Assembly (NCBI RefSeq): GCF_030247195.1
Contig: NC_080671.1
Location: 301,332,504 to 301,396,503 of the forward strand
DNA length: 64,000 nt
Reading direction: 5' to 3'
Source: Topomyia yanbarensis
Lineage: Eukaryota > Arthropoda > Insecta > Diptera > Culicidae
Part shown: positions 41,415 through 52,656 of the stretch, piece after piece
Layout: each line of letters begins with the position of its first letter
Position numbering within the stretch: the stretch's first letter is position 1
Made by a program: the position numbers and the translations under genes
The notes under the pieces: generated by a model
Seen by the model: only the letters and a program-made list of their open reading frames with translations
What the model was told of the DNA's origin: nothing
The model's database searches: none

Positions 41415-43860
41415 GAAATATATTGCATAGGCAGCCTAGGTTCGTGAAGACAGCCCCTTGTTTTAACCAATATCACTTTTCGGTTGATGTCAGTGAGTGA
41501 CGCCAATGTATCAGGTCTACAAAATTCAAATTATAATTTGTAGTTTGTCGTTCGAGCGGTTTGCTTTCACCAACAAAAGGAGGTTTGTGCAGAGTTTTTA
41601 CTGAGTGTCTGTCTGTTGCACTCAGGTTTATTGTATTATTGCTCTCGATACTAACAATGTATAACGTTTTGGAGGGCATCATTTGAAAACATGCTTATTT
41701 AAATTTTTTTCAGCTGGCTTTGAACAGAGCTGAACACAGTGTACGTGTTGATGAAATTCGAAAAAGTACTGCATCACACTTTCAAAGGGCTAAAAGACAT
41801 CATTTAATTTTTGGTTTCTGCACCGTTTTCTTCTAACTACATTTTCAATAGTTGTGACATTTAACAAATAAATGCTGATTTAATATAATATTTAATATCT
41901 ACTAATCTATATTGCAGTTCTTGGCAACGCCCAGAGGAGTAACTGGGGTCGAATCCTGGCCAAAATTATTTACTGCTGTTATTATGCCTGAATGTGAACT
42001 TAAAATAGACAATAATTAGTTTTTAGAACAATTTGGCATCTATCCACCTACCAGTGCAGAGGTGAATTTTCTATATCCTTTCGAATACTAGTAATCTCGA
42101 GGAGATCTTTGTGAATACATTTGTTTTTCTAGTTGCATAAACAGATAATCAGTGGAAAAGGGAGAGTGGAAAGGGTGCCAGTGCACGTATTCAAAATATG
42201 CATTTTTCCAAACATAGTATTTGCCCCTACAGCATTTCGGTGTACCTCAAATCAGTAAAAATTCAATATTCTCAAATCGTTTGGAATTTATCTTGTTTTG
42301 TAATACTTCTTCAGAAACTTTGCCGGATCTTGCCGTTTAAAATAACTTTTTTGTCATTAAAGTTTGGAATAAAATGTTTAAAAAACGTATTTTTTAAAGT
42401 TGGTGCAATGCCCAGCAACACAACTATTTTCAGTTAGTTTTATGCTGAAGTTATACAAATGGTTGTGTTCAACTACGTTTGTAATAATATTGTCTTATGT
42501 AATACTGTCATCATCTCTAGAAAGCGATATTGCTGGATATATATATAGAGAAAATGATTAAAAAACCTCGACACGAATGCCACCGCCGTGGTAAAGTGTC
42601 GCTAATAAACTAATAATAATAATAATAATAATAATAATTAAAAAACCCCTTAAAATATATTTTGCATCCATGCGAAAATTCTTTAACGATTTTTGACATA
42701 TTCCTAATTTTGATACGATATTCAGTAGGCTTTTAGGTAGGTATGTAAAAAATATAACAAAGCAAAAGATCGAAAAAAAATATTTTGGTTATTGGTCAGG
42801 AATTTGTTCTAGTTACTCCTCTGTGCGGCGCTTGAGTCTGTCTTTGATGCCTACAAAAATGACAAGTGGCTCAGTAGGATGCAAAACACAAGCGCATTTT
42901 CCTGCAGAATGTACATCGATGGATGCAGCTGGGTTACTTGGGGTTTTTATATGTTTATGACCTGAATATTAAATTGAGAGTTAATATCAGCTCCGTTGTG
43001 CGAATAGTCGTGCAAACAAACTGCTGTCATAGAGGTTTACTCATATTGATTAATTTGTGCCTATGCATTTTCATTTTTATATAATCAAATTGAGGGCTCC
43101 TTTTTTCAGTATGGGTTGAGGTCGAAACTATCGCAAGGCGTAAAAGTGCATTCAGCAAGATTCGTCGGTGTCATAGGTCTACCCTGCTCGATTGTTTATG
43201 TAACAGGGGCCTGCAATTTAGTATTATATTTCGCTTTTCTTCGCTCGTGACGCCGTGAATGCCTAACCAATTGCAATGCAGAGAAGCTAAGTTAGTGTGA
43301 TCTTGATTATTTATGCATGCCATGCTTATGCGGCCCGTCGGTGGCACTTTGTGTGGGTTTTAAGTCTGACAGACGTGGACAACACAAACCGCCTTTGCTG
43401 GTGAAAGAGTTGAGAGGATTTATCATTAACCTTAACGGTTTTTTTTAGCGAGTCGGTCATCCAGAAGCGCCATTCAGTGAGAAGCAAATCCTCAACCATG
43501 AAGTGCTTAGGGGTTAAAACATGTTTTGCTGTTTAACCAGCTAGATATACATACTTCCTTCACTTAGGAGAGAAGTTGTTGATTGAGGGTGTATTTTAAC
43601 ACATTATTTAGAAAGTGATTGGATAGGTATAAACCATAAGCAGCACTTGTGAGAAACCAGAGTTAATACGAAGTAGAACATCCTGGAACAAATTGAACGA
43701 TTGATGATTTTGTATCAATTATATTTACAGCAAACGAAAAGCCGAACGCATATGCCTTTTAATTCCTATAAGTATCAAATATAAAGAATAAAGAAATATG
43801 ATGCTCGTCTTTGTGAATACTATTTTTTTTTAAATCAGTAGTGTTGATATTAATTCATTT
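41415..43860. other. gene-empty stretch with an (AAT)n microsatellite
   Basis: No gene. At 42610-42638 there is a run of about ten AAT triplets. It directly follows a short non-AT-rich block (cacgaatgccaccgccgtgg...gtgtcgctaataaac, 42572-42609), as expected for the 3' end of a retroposon with a triplet-repeat tail. Nothing else is assignable. Confidence 0.4.
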
Positions 43861-43956
43861 ATCTATTTAATTTCCCCGCTAGATACCAAGGCCCATTAGA
43901 CACCAGACGATAATAAAAACCCGGGCCTTGGTATCTGGCGGGGAAATTAAATAGAT
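43861..43956. mobile_element. near-perfect 96-nt hairpin (mini-MITE or hairpin RNA candidate)
   Basis: The 34-bp arms (43861-43894 and 43923-43956) match at 33 of 34 positions around a 28-nt loop. The arm starts atctatttaatttccccgc and ends aaggccc. No flanking duplication longer than a few bases was seen. The size suits a miniature transposon or a small-RNA precursor. Confidence 0.8.
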
Positions 43957-44231
43957 CAAATGTGTTGGGGTGATCAGCTGCCATTGTGTGTGATTCTCGC
44001 TTTGCAGGCAGGGTACGATCACCGTATGAATTTCGTATTTCATTTTTCTATCTACAACTGCTAGAATAACCACCGAACAATTTCAAGTTGTCTAGATGGA
44101 ACGATCACTTATCGGTGCGAAATTTTTTATTTGTGCGAACCTTCTGACTTATAACCATCGGACCGATCTGAAACATATCTCGGAAAATGAAAAGCGAAAT
44201 AAATATAGGGAAAATATACTTTTGCATATAA

Positions 44232-44912
44232 AATATTTAAAATAATTCATAAAGAATTGTAAAACGATCCATAAAAAAGTTGTCCATGTTCCATAAAACA
44301 AAACTGAAAATCTTTAAAACTGTGTGAATGATCCATAAAAAAGGGCGATTTGATCCATAGATTATGTAAAATTGAACCATAAAATGGTCGCAAAAGAGCA
44401 CTAAAATAGTAATAAAAGAGCAATTAAAATCAACCAATGCCCCATAAAAATATTGAAAATGTTCCATAAAATGTTACATTTTGCGCTATAAATTAGCAAA
44501 TATTTTCATCAAATTTATGGAACTTTTTCTAACATTTTATTGCTCCATTTTGTAATACCGTGGAACATTTTTGTCGATAATATGGAACATATCGACGTGT
44601 TAATATTTAATATTTGTTAATATTTTATGGATCAATGTCAGTTAATTTCTGGCGCAAAATGTATCAAGTATGGGACATTTTCAATATTTTTATGGGGCAT
44701 TGGTTGATTTTAATTGCTCTTTTATTTCTATTTTAGTGCTCTTTTGCGACCATTTTATGGTTCAATTTTACATAATCTATGGATCAAATCACCCTTTTTA
44801 ATGGATCATTCACACTGTTTTAGGGATATTCAGTTTTGTTTTATGGAACATGAACAACGTTTTTATGGATCGTTTTTCAATTTTTCAAGGATCATTTTTG
44901 TTGTTTTAGCGG
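44232..44912. mobile_element. 680-bp fold-back element with reiterated gatccataaaa words
   Basis: The left arm (about 44232-44470) and the right arm (about 44675-44912) are reverse complements over roughly 235 bp with scattered mismatches. Within each arm the word (g)atccataaaa or ttccataaaa recurs five to seven times. A short unpaired centre separates them. Open frames in it are by-products of the repeat. Confidence 0.85.
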
Positions 44913-44947
44913 CGCAAACTTAGGGCTGCCATAAATATAAGTCCAAG

Positions 44948-46163
44948 CAGTGTTGTAGCCAAGAGGATGTTTTGGGGTTTAACCACACCCTCCCCCTCAT
45001 CAAAAACAAATTGGATTGAAGTTGAAAATTTATTGATGCTGACTGATTTAATTCAATATTACAATGATAACTATCTGATCAGCACATAGATAACCAATTG
45101 TTTGGGACATCATGTGGGAATGCGATCCTGATCTGTAACTGGTCTATTGGTCTTGATCGCACAGTTGTCTGAGAACATCAATATCAAATACTTGCCGAAA
45201 AACATTCCAGTAGAAACTCATTCCAGAGTTCTGAAATCAATCATAATCATAATCATAATTTCCTATCATATCGAGTTCAGTTTTGAAGGGGTGTACTGTA
45301 ATATGGATTAGGGTCTTTGTTTAATAGGAAGCGAAACTGGAATTGCTTTAATATCTATCATTCTTGGAACTGCTCACCGAAAAATTGCATAACTTCCAAC
45401 ATTTGCTGAAAATGTTTTTATTTTGGGAATGCATCGAGTTAAGACGAAAACGTTATACAATTATTAACGAGAAAAACACCTTTCAAAAGTAGGGGACATT
45501 ATGGAAAATGGCGTTTTCCGTTCCGCCAATTTCGCAAGTTTAGTATTTTCGATGAATTTTACACGTTAAACAGCACATCATTTGATAAAATAATTTTGGC
45601 GTTATATCCTCCAAGAAGTATTTATGGCGAATTTACTCTTCAAATTTAGTTCCAGACTTAATGTCTTCAGCAAAATTTTGGGGAGTGCTTTTACAAACCA
45701 ATTTGTTGAAGACATGAAGGCTCCATGTGTTCAAGGTATTAACATATTTTAGGCTATTTCTATGTAATTTTAAATTAAATTTTTATGATTTTACTGTTTA
45801 TGATAAATCTCTTCTATTGCTTATAAAAAATAAAATTTACATTTTATCCAAAGCTTGAGGTTGCGAAGCTCACAATAGATAGTTATTTTAGAAAAAAACT
45901 AGATTAAGAAACACTTCGTAAATATCATTTTATAACTCGATATACTCCATATACGTAGTATTCATGCCTACAATAAAGTTGTTTTAAATGAAAGTCTCAA
46001 CAAATTCGCTAAAGACAGGAACTCTGTTACAATTATTTGAAAAACTGATTCTCTATGATTTTAAAACTTCAAAGATGGCGGCTTCGTAATTATGCCATTT
46101 GAACAATATGTTAGATTTTCACCAAATCCAACCCACCAAACCGAATTTCTGACTACGCCGCTG
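44948..46163. mobile_element. hAT-like element, TIR CAGTG..GTAGCC, 8-bp target duplication
   Basis: The left end is CAGTGTTGTAGCCAAGA; the reverse complement of the right end is CAGCGGCGTAGTCAGAA. The flanking octamers are AGTCCAAG (44940-44947) and ACTCCAAG (46164-46171), equal at 7 of 8 positions. The interior (for example 45535-45760) is homologous to 50515-50740 inside the larger sister element at 49094-52648. No transposase is recognisable; it is a non-autonomous 1.2-kb family member. Confidence 0.85.
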
Positions 46164-46254
46164 ACTCCAAGTAAGCAGAAATAAAGTCGTTGTACACTCG
46201 TCCACAAGAAACTTCTTCGAATACTGCTTATCTATTATAATACATTGAAGACCC

Positions 46255-46560
46255 GATTTGATCAGCACCCAATTTTATCAGCCTCATATGAAAAAACGTT
46301 TGATGAGCTCTAGGAGACAAACAAGGCTGAATTTAAGTTAATCCTTTCTTGACCATGTTTTCCTTATATTAAAGATGCAAATATGCAAAAAAACATTTTT
46401 TTTTAAATTTTTGCGCTACAAGACTATCAGAAATAGTTATTAGACTAGATCAAGGGAAGGGAACAATATTTTAACACCTTCAGTTTATTATGAAGAAAAA
46501 AATGTCGCGATTTAGTCAATATCCCCATTTTGTCAGCCTAAAATACACCATGGAGATGAT
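46255..46560. mobile_element. probable MITE with reiterated attttatcagcc words
   Basis: The left part reads cccgatttgatcagcaccc, then aattttatcagcctc. The right part reads ccccattttgtcagcct and, inverted, gatgataaaacgg. Exact ends are unclear. The same word occurs in the fragment at 23125-23185. No gene. Confidence 0.45.
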
Positions 46561-47545
46561 AAAACGGATTTTTACTGTATTTATTATTCACAGTAATACT
46601 GCCGTTCTAAGCATAAATGTCCCATGTGTATATAGAAACCCATAGCACATGGGACAGTTATGCTTATAGCGGCAGAATAGGTACATCCAATTTTCTGTGG
46701 ATATTTTCTTTCAATTGCATCGAACTACACCAATTTTTAGGTAGTTTGCAAGGGGTTATTTTATCGACTTCTTCTAAACCGGCGAACCTATTTCCATTCG
46801 TGGGATAGTTTATGTTAAAAGGGTATCCTAAATTAATTGGTATACTTAAGGGTTTATATGTTGCAGATAGAGAAAATTCATAAATTTTCAGCTTTTCACT
46901 ACTAGAAAGTCATTTTAAGAAAAAGTCGACATCGAAGTAAAGTTTGAACTACGCACGCATGCACTTTAGAAGTAGTCAGATATCAGGGCTGAAATTTCAG
47001 TGCTTAGTTCTCAGCCGCGTTGGGAATTTGAGCACAACATACATAATTCCTTTAGTAAAATTCAGTTTTCCCTACACAAAGCATTGATTGAAGAATTTAA
47101 ATATGTTATTAACGGAGCATTAGCAATAATTCATTTGTATTTCTATTTATGGACTATTTTTTCGCTTTTCCATTAAATTGGTTTGACTTTTGAGATTTCT
47201 TGCACTGATATTGTCCCATGCTAATTTGAGCGATTCTCTGAGTCCTGCCACTATCCCAAGTAGTATGTGTTATCAAAAACATCGCGAACCATCGAGTTCT
47301 ATATGTTCTCAATCGATATTATACCCGAAGAAAGCGATAAGAGTTATAAGAAATGTATCATCACACTGTTAGGTGGATTAGAAGCGTTTTTGAAACAAAA
47401 CCGATGTTTTGAAAAAAAGATCTCCTTACCCTTACTCCTTAATGTTGTATATTTAGTGTCAAAATATACAGTAGAGAAACTTTCAATAATTATCAATTAT
47501 GCAGAGTTTTAGATTCAAGGATGTGTTGGACCATATTAACACGTC
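46561..47545. other. gene-empty stretch
   Basis: Only short frames (up to 81 codons at 47267-47512) without known motifs. Confidence 0.4.
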
Positions 47546-47684
47546 ACGGCTGTCAAACGGTAAGATAACGTAGTACTCGCAAGTTTCCTATTTCATGCTT
47601 CCACGTGAATCTATTGATGACATTTGGTTGTTAGACCGGCATCACCTGGGTGCTATCTGCAAAGCAGCTGAATGAAAGGGTGCC
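47546..47684 (+). repeat. three-copy dispersed repeat, copy B
   Basis: Homologous to 4541-4692 and, inverted, to 52245-52372 (see copy A). Confidence 0.75.
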
Positions 47685-47788
47685 AACGGACGGGCCTCAA
47701 AACCCGTACCGTAAAATTGATGCATCTATCTAAGGTAGGACGTGTTTCGCGCCGAGGGATGAATCGCGGCTTTAAACCCCAGCCGTAC

Positions 47789-48190
47789 ACAGATAAAAAT
47801 ATTTTGTAATTTTAAGTTTATTTTCATGCACATATTTGGAGCATGAATATAAATATAAAATTAAGTTCCACCACAAATACACACGACTTGTCGTGCTTTT
47901 TTCAACGAATTTTATTATAATTTTACACGTAGATTGAAAATTACAGTTTATTTAAACGGAAAACCAATGCACTTCAATGTATTTTTACTCGAATATTGTT
48001 GTAAAATGAATGACATGTAATATTACACGAATGAAAGTGTAAAATTGTATGCTGTTTGATGCTCCAATTGATTTTAACGTAATTTTCAATCAAATTTTGG
48101 ATTCAATCGTTGTATGTTTACATTCGTATTGATTTACATGTCGTTTAAATTTCATTATTTTTTGGTGTTTACGTAATATTATGACTGTGT
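47789..48190. mobile_element. probable MITE, ends ACACAG...
   Basis: The left end acacagataaaaatattttg and the reverse complement of the right end acacagtcataatattacg form a degenerate inverted repeat. The interior is AT-rich and repeats taaaatt/gtgtaaaatt words. No flanking duplication was established, so this is tentative. Confidence 0.45.
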
Positions 48191-48199
48191 CCGCTGAAG

Positions 48200-49093
48200 C
48201 GCTAGAGTTGGGAAAAATCCCAATAGAGAGGGTACCGGCCAAGCGACTGCGTTCAATGGACACAGAGTCGCCGAATAATAGTGGGTGCACGATGTAGCGA
48301 AAATGATCGAGGGGCAGGATCCTAAACTGCCACAAAAACTGAGCATCGCCCAATTTTCAACGAAAAGTCGAGCTCGATAGACATCATTCCCTGCGACAAG
48401 CCTCAGCCAACAACAGCTGAATGCTACAAGATGCGCACTGATCGGTAGAGTCCTGGGGTAGAGCTCAAGCAACACGAGACCCGAGTTTAAGAAGTGCACA
48501 TACGAACAAATCGCCTGTGCAGCCAAGGATACAGCTACTGAAGGTACTTCATTCGAATCTGTTGAAGCGTTGCGGAATCCAAAATAGACGCAAACATCGG
48601 ATATTTTCCCGACAGCACTGACTGGTCCATGTAGAGCTCCTGTTGATGGCAGAAGTGGTTTCAGTGCAACTGATAACCTCCCAACACAACCTGCTGAAAT
48701 ATATAGTCGGGAAGGCTAGAATGTGCCAGTCTTCGTCGGGCATGGAAGTTTCAGGCAATCATGGACTGAAAAAGTTCCTGTAGGTGGTTCAATGCTAGAC
48801 ACTTCACGATGGATTTTTGATCGCTGCAAGCCTGCAGCTCGTTCCACGAGCTATTTATAAAGCACCGTACCGTATGCGGCTCACGAACTGAAGCGCGAGG
48901 ACTGGATCGGAAACTCAATACTGGGACGAAGGATGCCACTGGAAAGTCGAGCAGCACACAGCCTGCGACTAGCCGTCGAAAAATAAATGGGACGAAGTAT
49001 TGGACCCAATAATCAACGGCCGAAAAACACCAAAACCATGAGCAGCATTCGCAGCATCTAAGTGAACCTTCATCACGCAAAAAGTGCCACAAG
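48200..49093 (+). pseudogene. LINE ORF1 and start of ORF2 (R1/LOA-like), left of a hAT insertion
   Basis: Plus-strand coding-like sequence with many stops, whose G+C is above the surroundings. The last part reads VNLHHAKSAT, the characteristic opening of the endonuclease of R1/LOA-group LINE ORF2 proteins. The frame continues directly across the hAT insertion at 52657. Upstream of it the degenerate reading (IERVPAKRLRSMDTES, QDPKLPQKLSIAQF) would be ORF1, although I do not recognise specific ORF1 motifs. Minus-strand frames over this segment are shadows. Old and inactive. Confidence 0.65.
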
Positions 49094-49704
49094 CAGTGGC
49101 GTAGCTAGGGGGTGGGGGGGGGGGGGGTTGGGGTTTAAACCGCCTCCCCCTACACCATTGGATTGGAATTTAATTGGATAGAAAGAAAATTTACTGATGA
49201 CCAGTTTGATTTAAAAAAATATTTAATATTTAAGTAAGAGTTTTAGAAGTTTACTATCTGATCACTACTTACTGATCTGAGAACTTATTATTTTAAACAC
49301 CGTTGGGACTTTTGGTAAATTGTGGGAATGGGATTTTTAAATGATCACTTAGTGAGGAGCTTATAATTGACAAATCATGTCAATTTTAAATAAAATATCT
49401 GCATGGAAACATCCACATAAAAACTGATGTAAAAAGGCATTTTCCGTTGGGCTCTAGTAGGCCAGGATCAGCTTTTATGAGTATTTGATTTTTTTTGTGC
49501 TATCGATAATTTAAATAGCCATCAAGTAGGATTGGAAATGAAGAAAATTTTAAAAAATCGAGTTAGTGACTATTTATAATGTACATTTGAGTACTGAATT
49601 AAATGGCGTAATAAAATTTCGTATGCAAGGACTCGTTCTTATGTTATGAACTTAAAAAGCGAAGAAAAGTAAAATAAATGCTCGAAGTTTTTACGCTCAA
49701 TATC

Positions 49705-50481
49705 ATATCGTCGCTGTTATGCTATCTTATGACAAACGCCATTTTGGGGTAAACTGAGTTAGATATGCCACATTACTTGTCTAAAAAATCTCTACAAAGT
49801 GGCGTTTACAGAATTTTGACATTCTGCTTGGTTACTGAGATATAGCGAGAAACGTGCTCAGAAATTTTTAATTTTTTGCTTCAAATGACTGTGTCTGGGG
49901 ATTGGCTCAAATTATCTTTATGCATGAGATGTTTTTTATGTAAAACTATCTGACAAACACAATGGCATAATCATTTTAGAAACGAAAATGCATGAACTGT
50001 GAGAAAAATGCAACTTAAGTTTTAAACTGGAAATATAGCATATTTGGCAACACTGTAACTAAAAATAACTATTTTTTCTAGATTCCCTGACTCATTTCCT
50101 TCAAAATGCATCTCACCGATTGTGCATAGACCAAATGAAGCCAAAGATATGAATAAAAGTTAATAATTGATTATTTTTCTATATGGAAAATTTTCCATGC
50201 GCGATTATGACACGTCATACAAATTTTGTCATCAATACACACCTATGACACGTGTGAGACCGACTTTTATTTACATTTTTAAAGAAAACTCGCAATGTAG
50301 TTAACCGATTTTCGTAATATTTGAGAGATTAATGCAGAATAGATAGAAGCATCATTTGTTTTCTTTGAATTGTTTATACCATTTATAAGTTTCAAGATAT
50401 TCAATCTCAAACTTTAAAAATCGTTTTTCACGAAATGTGCAAAATGGCGCTTGTCATAAGATAGCACAACAGCGACGATAT
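49705..50481. mobile_element. nested 777-bp element with about 40-bp TIRs
   Basis: The left end atatcgtcgctgttatgcta followed by tcttatgacaaacgcc is matched by the reverse complement of the right end (one to three differences over about 40 bp). It lies inside the larger hAT-like element and has no counterpart in the sister hAT-like copy, so it is a later insertion. No gene inside; superfamily unknown. Confidence 0.85.
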
Positions 50482-51062
50482 ATCTTCGAAACAGTCAGCT
50501 TCAGAGGTTTAGTATTTTCGAAAAATTTTGCAACGTTAAACATCTTCTGGTAAAATAATTTTGGTGAATAATCCTCCCAGATGGATGCATTAATTCTTCA
50601 AACAAATTTAGTTACGAAAAACTTGGTGCCTTCAGTAAAGTTTTCGAGAATTTGATTACAAATAACGTGGCTGAAGATATGAATGCTCCATATAATCGGG
50701 GTACCGAGATATATTTGCTATTTGCGAAAGTGAACCTTCAAAATCAATTATTCTGATACTACTGTATTTCTGTATTATTGTGTCTCTTCTGCTCTTAATA
50801 AGCAACAAATTAAACATGTTTTCCAAGCCTTGTGTCTCTGAAGCTTACAATAACATTGAAGAAAACTGGATTTCCAAATAATTACATAAATAGAGCTACT
50901 ACTACTTTTTTGAAGAGTTGAACTTTCATGATTATTTCTAGGAGGATTTATCACAAAAATGATTGTCTGAAGATGTGTTATTTTATATTCGAAAACTTGT
51001 TGCTAAACTTTCACTTAAATAATTTAGTTACCAATCAGTCTACCGCGTTGTCCTTTGCTGTA

Positions 51063-52440
51063 TCAAGAAGTTGTCTCCAGTTCACTCGGTCCATGGCTGT
51101 TTGTATCCTCGCAGGGCACTCGCTTAACACCCTTTTTATAAATGGGACATACTACTTCGTCCATCCAATCCTCCGGTAAAATCTGTTTCTTCCAGATCTT
51201 CAAAACCACCCAGTGGAATGCTCTAACCAACGCCTCTCTTCCGTGTTTCAGCAGCTCACATGGCAGTTGATCATTGCCAGGGGCTTTATCAGTCCTCAAC
51301 CGTCCGATCTCTTTATAAATCGTTGGTAGATCCGGCGCAGGGAATCTGTCGCATGTCTCCAGGCTGATTCTTGCGATACTCTCGTCTTCTACTGCTATTT
51401 CGATATTCGTCATAATCAGCTCACACTCGGTCGTGAGAAGGTCTCTATTAGTATCTCTTCATATGTCGGCCTGTAGCACATAGTCTTTGCTCGAGCGATT
51501 TACCTACACGTAGAATTTTCGTAACTCAACAGATGCTCCATCGTTTCGGTATTTCGATCTTCCTGAAGGGATTCTGAATTTATATTTGCACTGTGGAAGG
51601 TGGGAACATTTGTGATGTCGGAGAAGAAACTTCTGTTCATTAGAACGTGGTCGATTTAGTTCTCAGATTGATAACCAGGTGATTTCAAGAATGGCATGTC
51701 GCTGATGAGGAGCTTTACATTCTACCGCGCGCTCCAAATGCGCGTAAAATCCTTCTTTGTCGTTCTCAGATCATGCTTCGTGAGGGCAGTTCTCGTTGAC
51801 GATGTTGCAGTTGTAGATATGGCCGTTGATCCACACACATCCTTTTGTTGATCGTCTGCTACTTGATTACGCGTTGGCGCATCTTGCCTAATAAAATGTA
51901 ACCACTCGAGGCCCGCTTTTACACTCATTCTGTCCCGCCAAGCAAAGTTCATCGTGTAGGATTCGTTCGAACCCAGGGAAGAAAAGTGACTTACATTTCG
52001 GTGTGTCAAGTTTTCAATCATAGTCCTTTTTTCGTTACGTAAGATTTGACCGATCCGCCTTTTCTTAATGATTCTTCGTAGCATGGTGTTTTCTGGGCGG
52101 TTTTTGGATTTGACCCAATCTCCTGTCTCGTTGAAGGACAGCCATGCCAGTTTTTTTGCCACATCACGTATTTAGTTCTTTCTACGGTAGGGTTAGCGCC
52201 CATACCCACTCGCACCTTATCATTTCGCTTCTACTTCAGAAGGCGGTAGTACCCAGGCGATGCCGGCCTGCAGATTAAATGTCATCAACAGACGCACAGG
52301 GAAGCATGAAATAGGAGCTTGTGAACACTGGGAAGTATTCACCATTTGACGACCAACCTTCGACGTTGGTTTCGAAATTATGTGACCGTAAGAAAAGGTG
52401 TCGAACATATATTCCACTTTAAAAGAGTATATTCTTTGAT
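51063..52440 (-). pseudogene. RTE-like LINE fragment (endonuclease C-terminus and reverse transcriptase N-terminus)
   Basis: On the minus strand, an old endonuclease C-terminal region (52162-51600) contains ENLIDHVLMN-like and ITNVPTFHSANINSES readings. It is followed at 51413-51063 by IYKEIGRLRTDKAPGNDQLP, then ELLKHGREALVRAFHWVV, KIWKKQILPEDW and VVCPIYKKG. The DKAPGND...ELLKHG...W...VCPIYKKGD run is the start of the reverse transcriptase of RTE-clade LINEs. The catalytic YxDD part is absent. It sits within the larger hAT-like element, and the three-copy repeat (52245-52372) lies at its 5' side. Dead. Confidence 0.82.
52245..52372 (-). repeat. three-copy dispersed repeat, copy C
   Basis: Inverted relative to copies A and B (4541-4692, 47546-47684). 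It lies immediately 5' of the RTE-like fragment on the same strand. Confidence 0.7.
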
Positions 52441-52656
52441 TTTATAACATTTAATAAAAGAAAGTTGTCTATGAAGATATGAAAGGCATTTCTCATTATT
52501 TTTTTCTCATTTGTAGGATGGAATGGTAACTGATGAACTGTTTGTGTTTCTGAACTTTCATTATAAAAATTAAAATTTTCATCAAATCCCCCCCAAATTA
52601 ACGATTTTCATCAAATCCCCCCAAACCAAATTTCTGGCTACGCCACTGGCCACAAG

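Larger units (their letters stand above)
49094..52648. mobile_element. hAT-like element with perfect 8-bp target duplication, carrying nested insertions
   Basis: The left end is CAGTGGCGTAGCTAGGGGG; the reverse complement of the right end is CAGTGGCGTAGCCAGAAAT. GCCACAAG stands at 49086-49093 and 52649-52656. Removing the element rejoins the endonuclease frame of the LINE on either side. The interior contains a nested 0.78-kb TIR element and a minus-strand RTE fragment. The remainder (about 1.4 kb) is homologous to the sister element at 44948-46163. A poly-G tract at 49113-49130 is near the left end. No transposase is recognisable. Confidence 0.93.

Noticed and set aside
41918..41962. tRNA-like words (ggtcgaatcctgg, tggcaacgcccagagg)
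   Set aside because: The A-to-B box spacing is far too short for a tRNA or tRNA-derived SINE and no cloverleaf can be drawn.
48090..49092. Three overlapping minus-strand frames of 87-115 codons
   Set aside because: The plus strand carries the LINE ORF1/ORF2 reading that continues across the hAT insertion; the minus frames are shadows.
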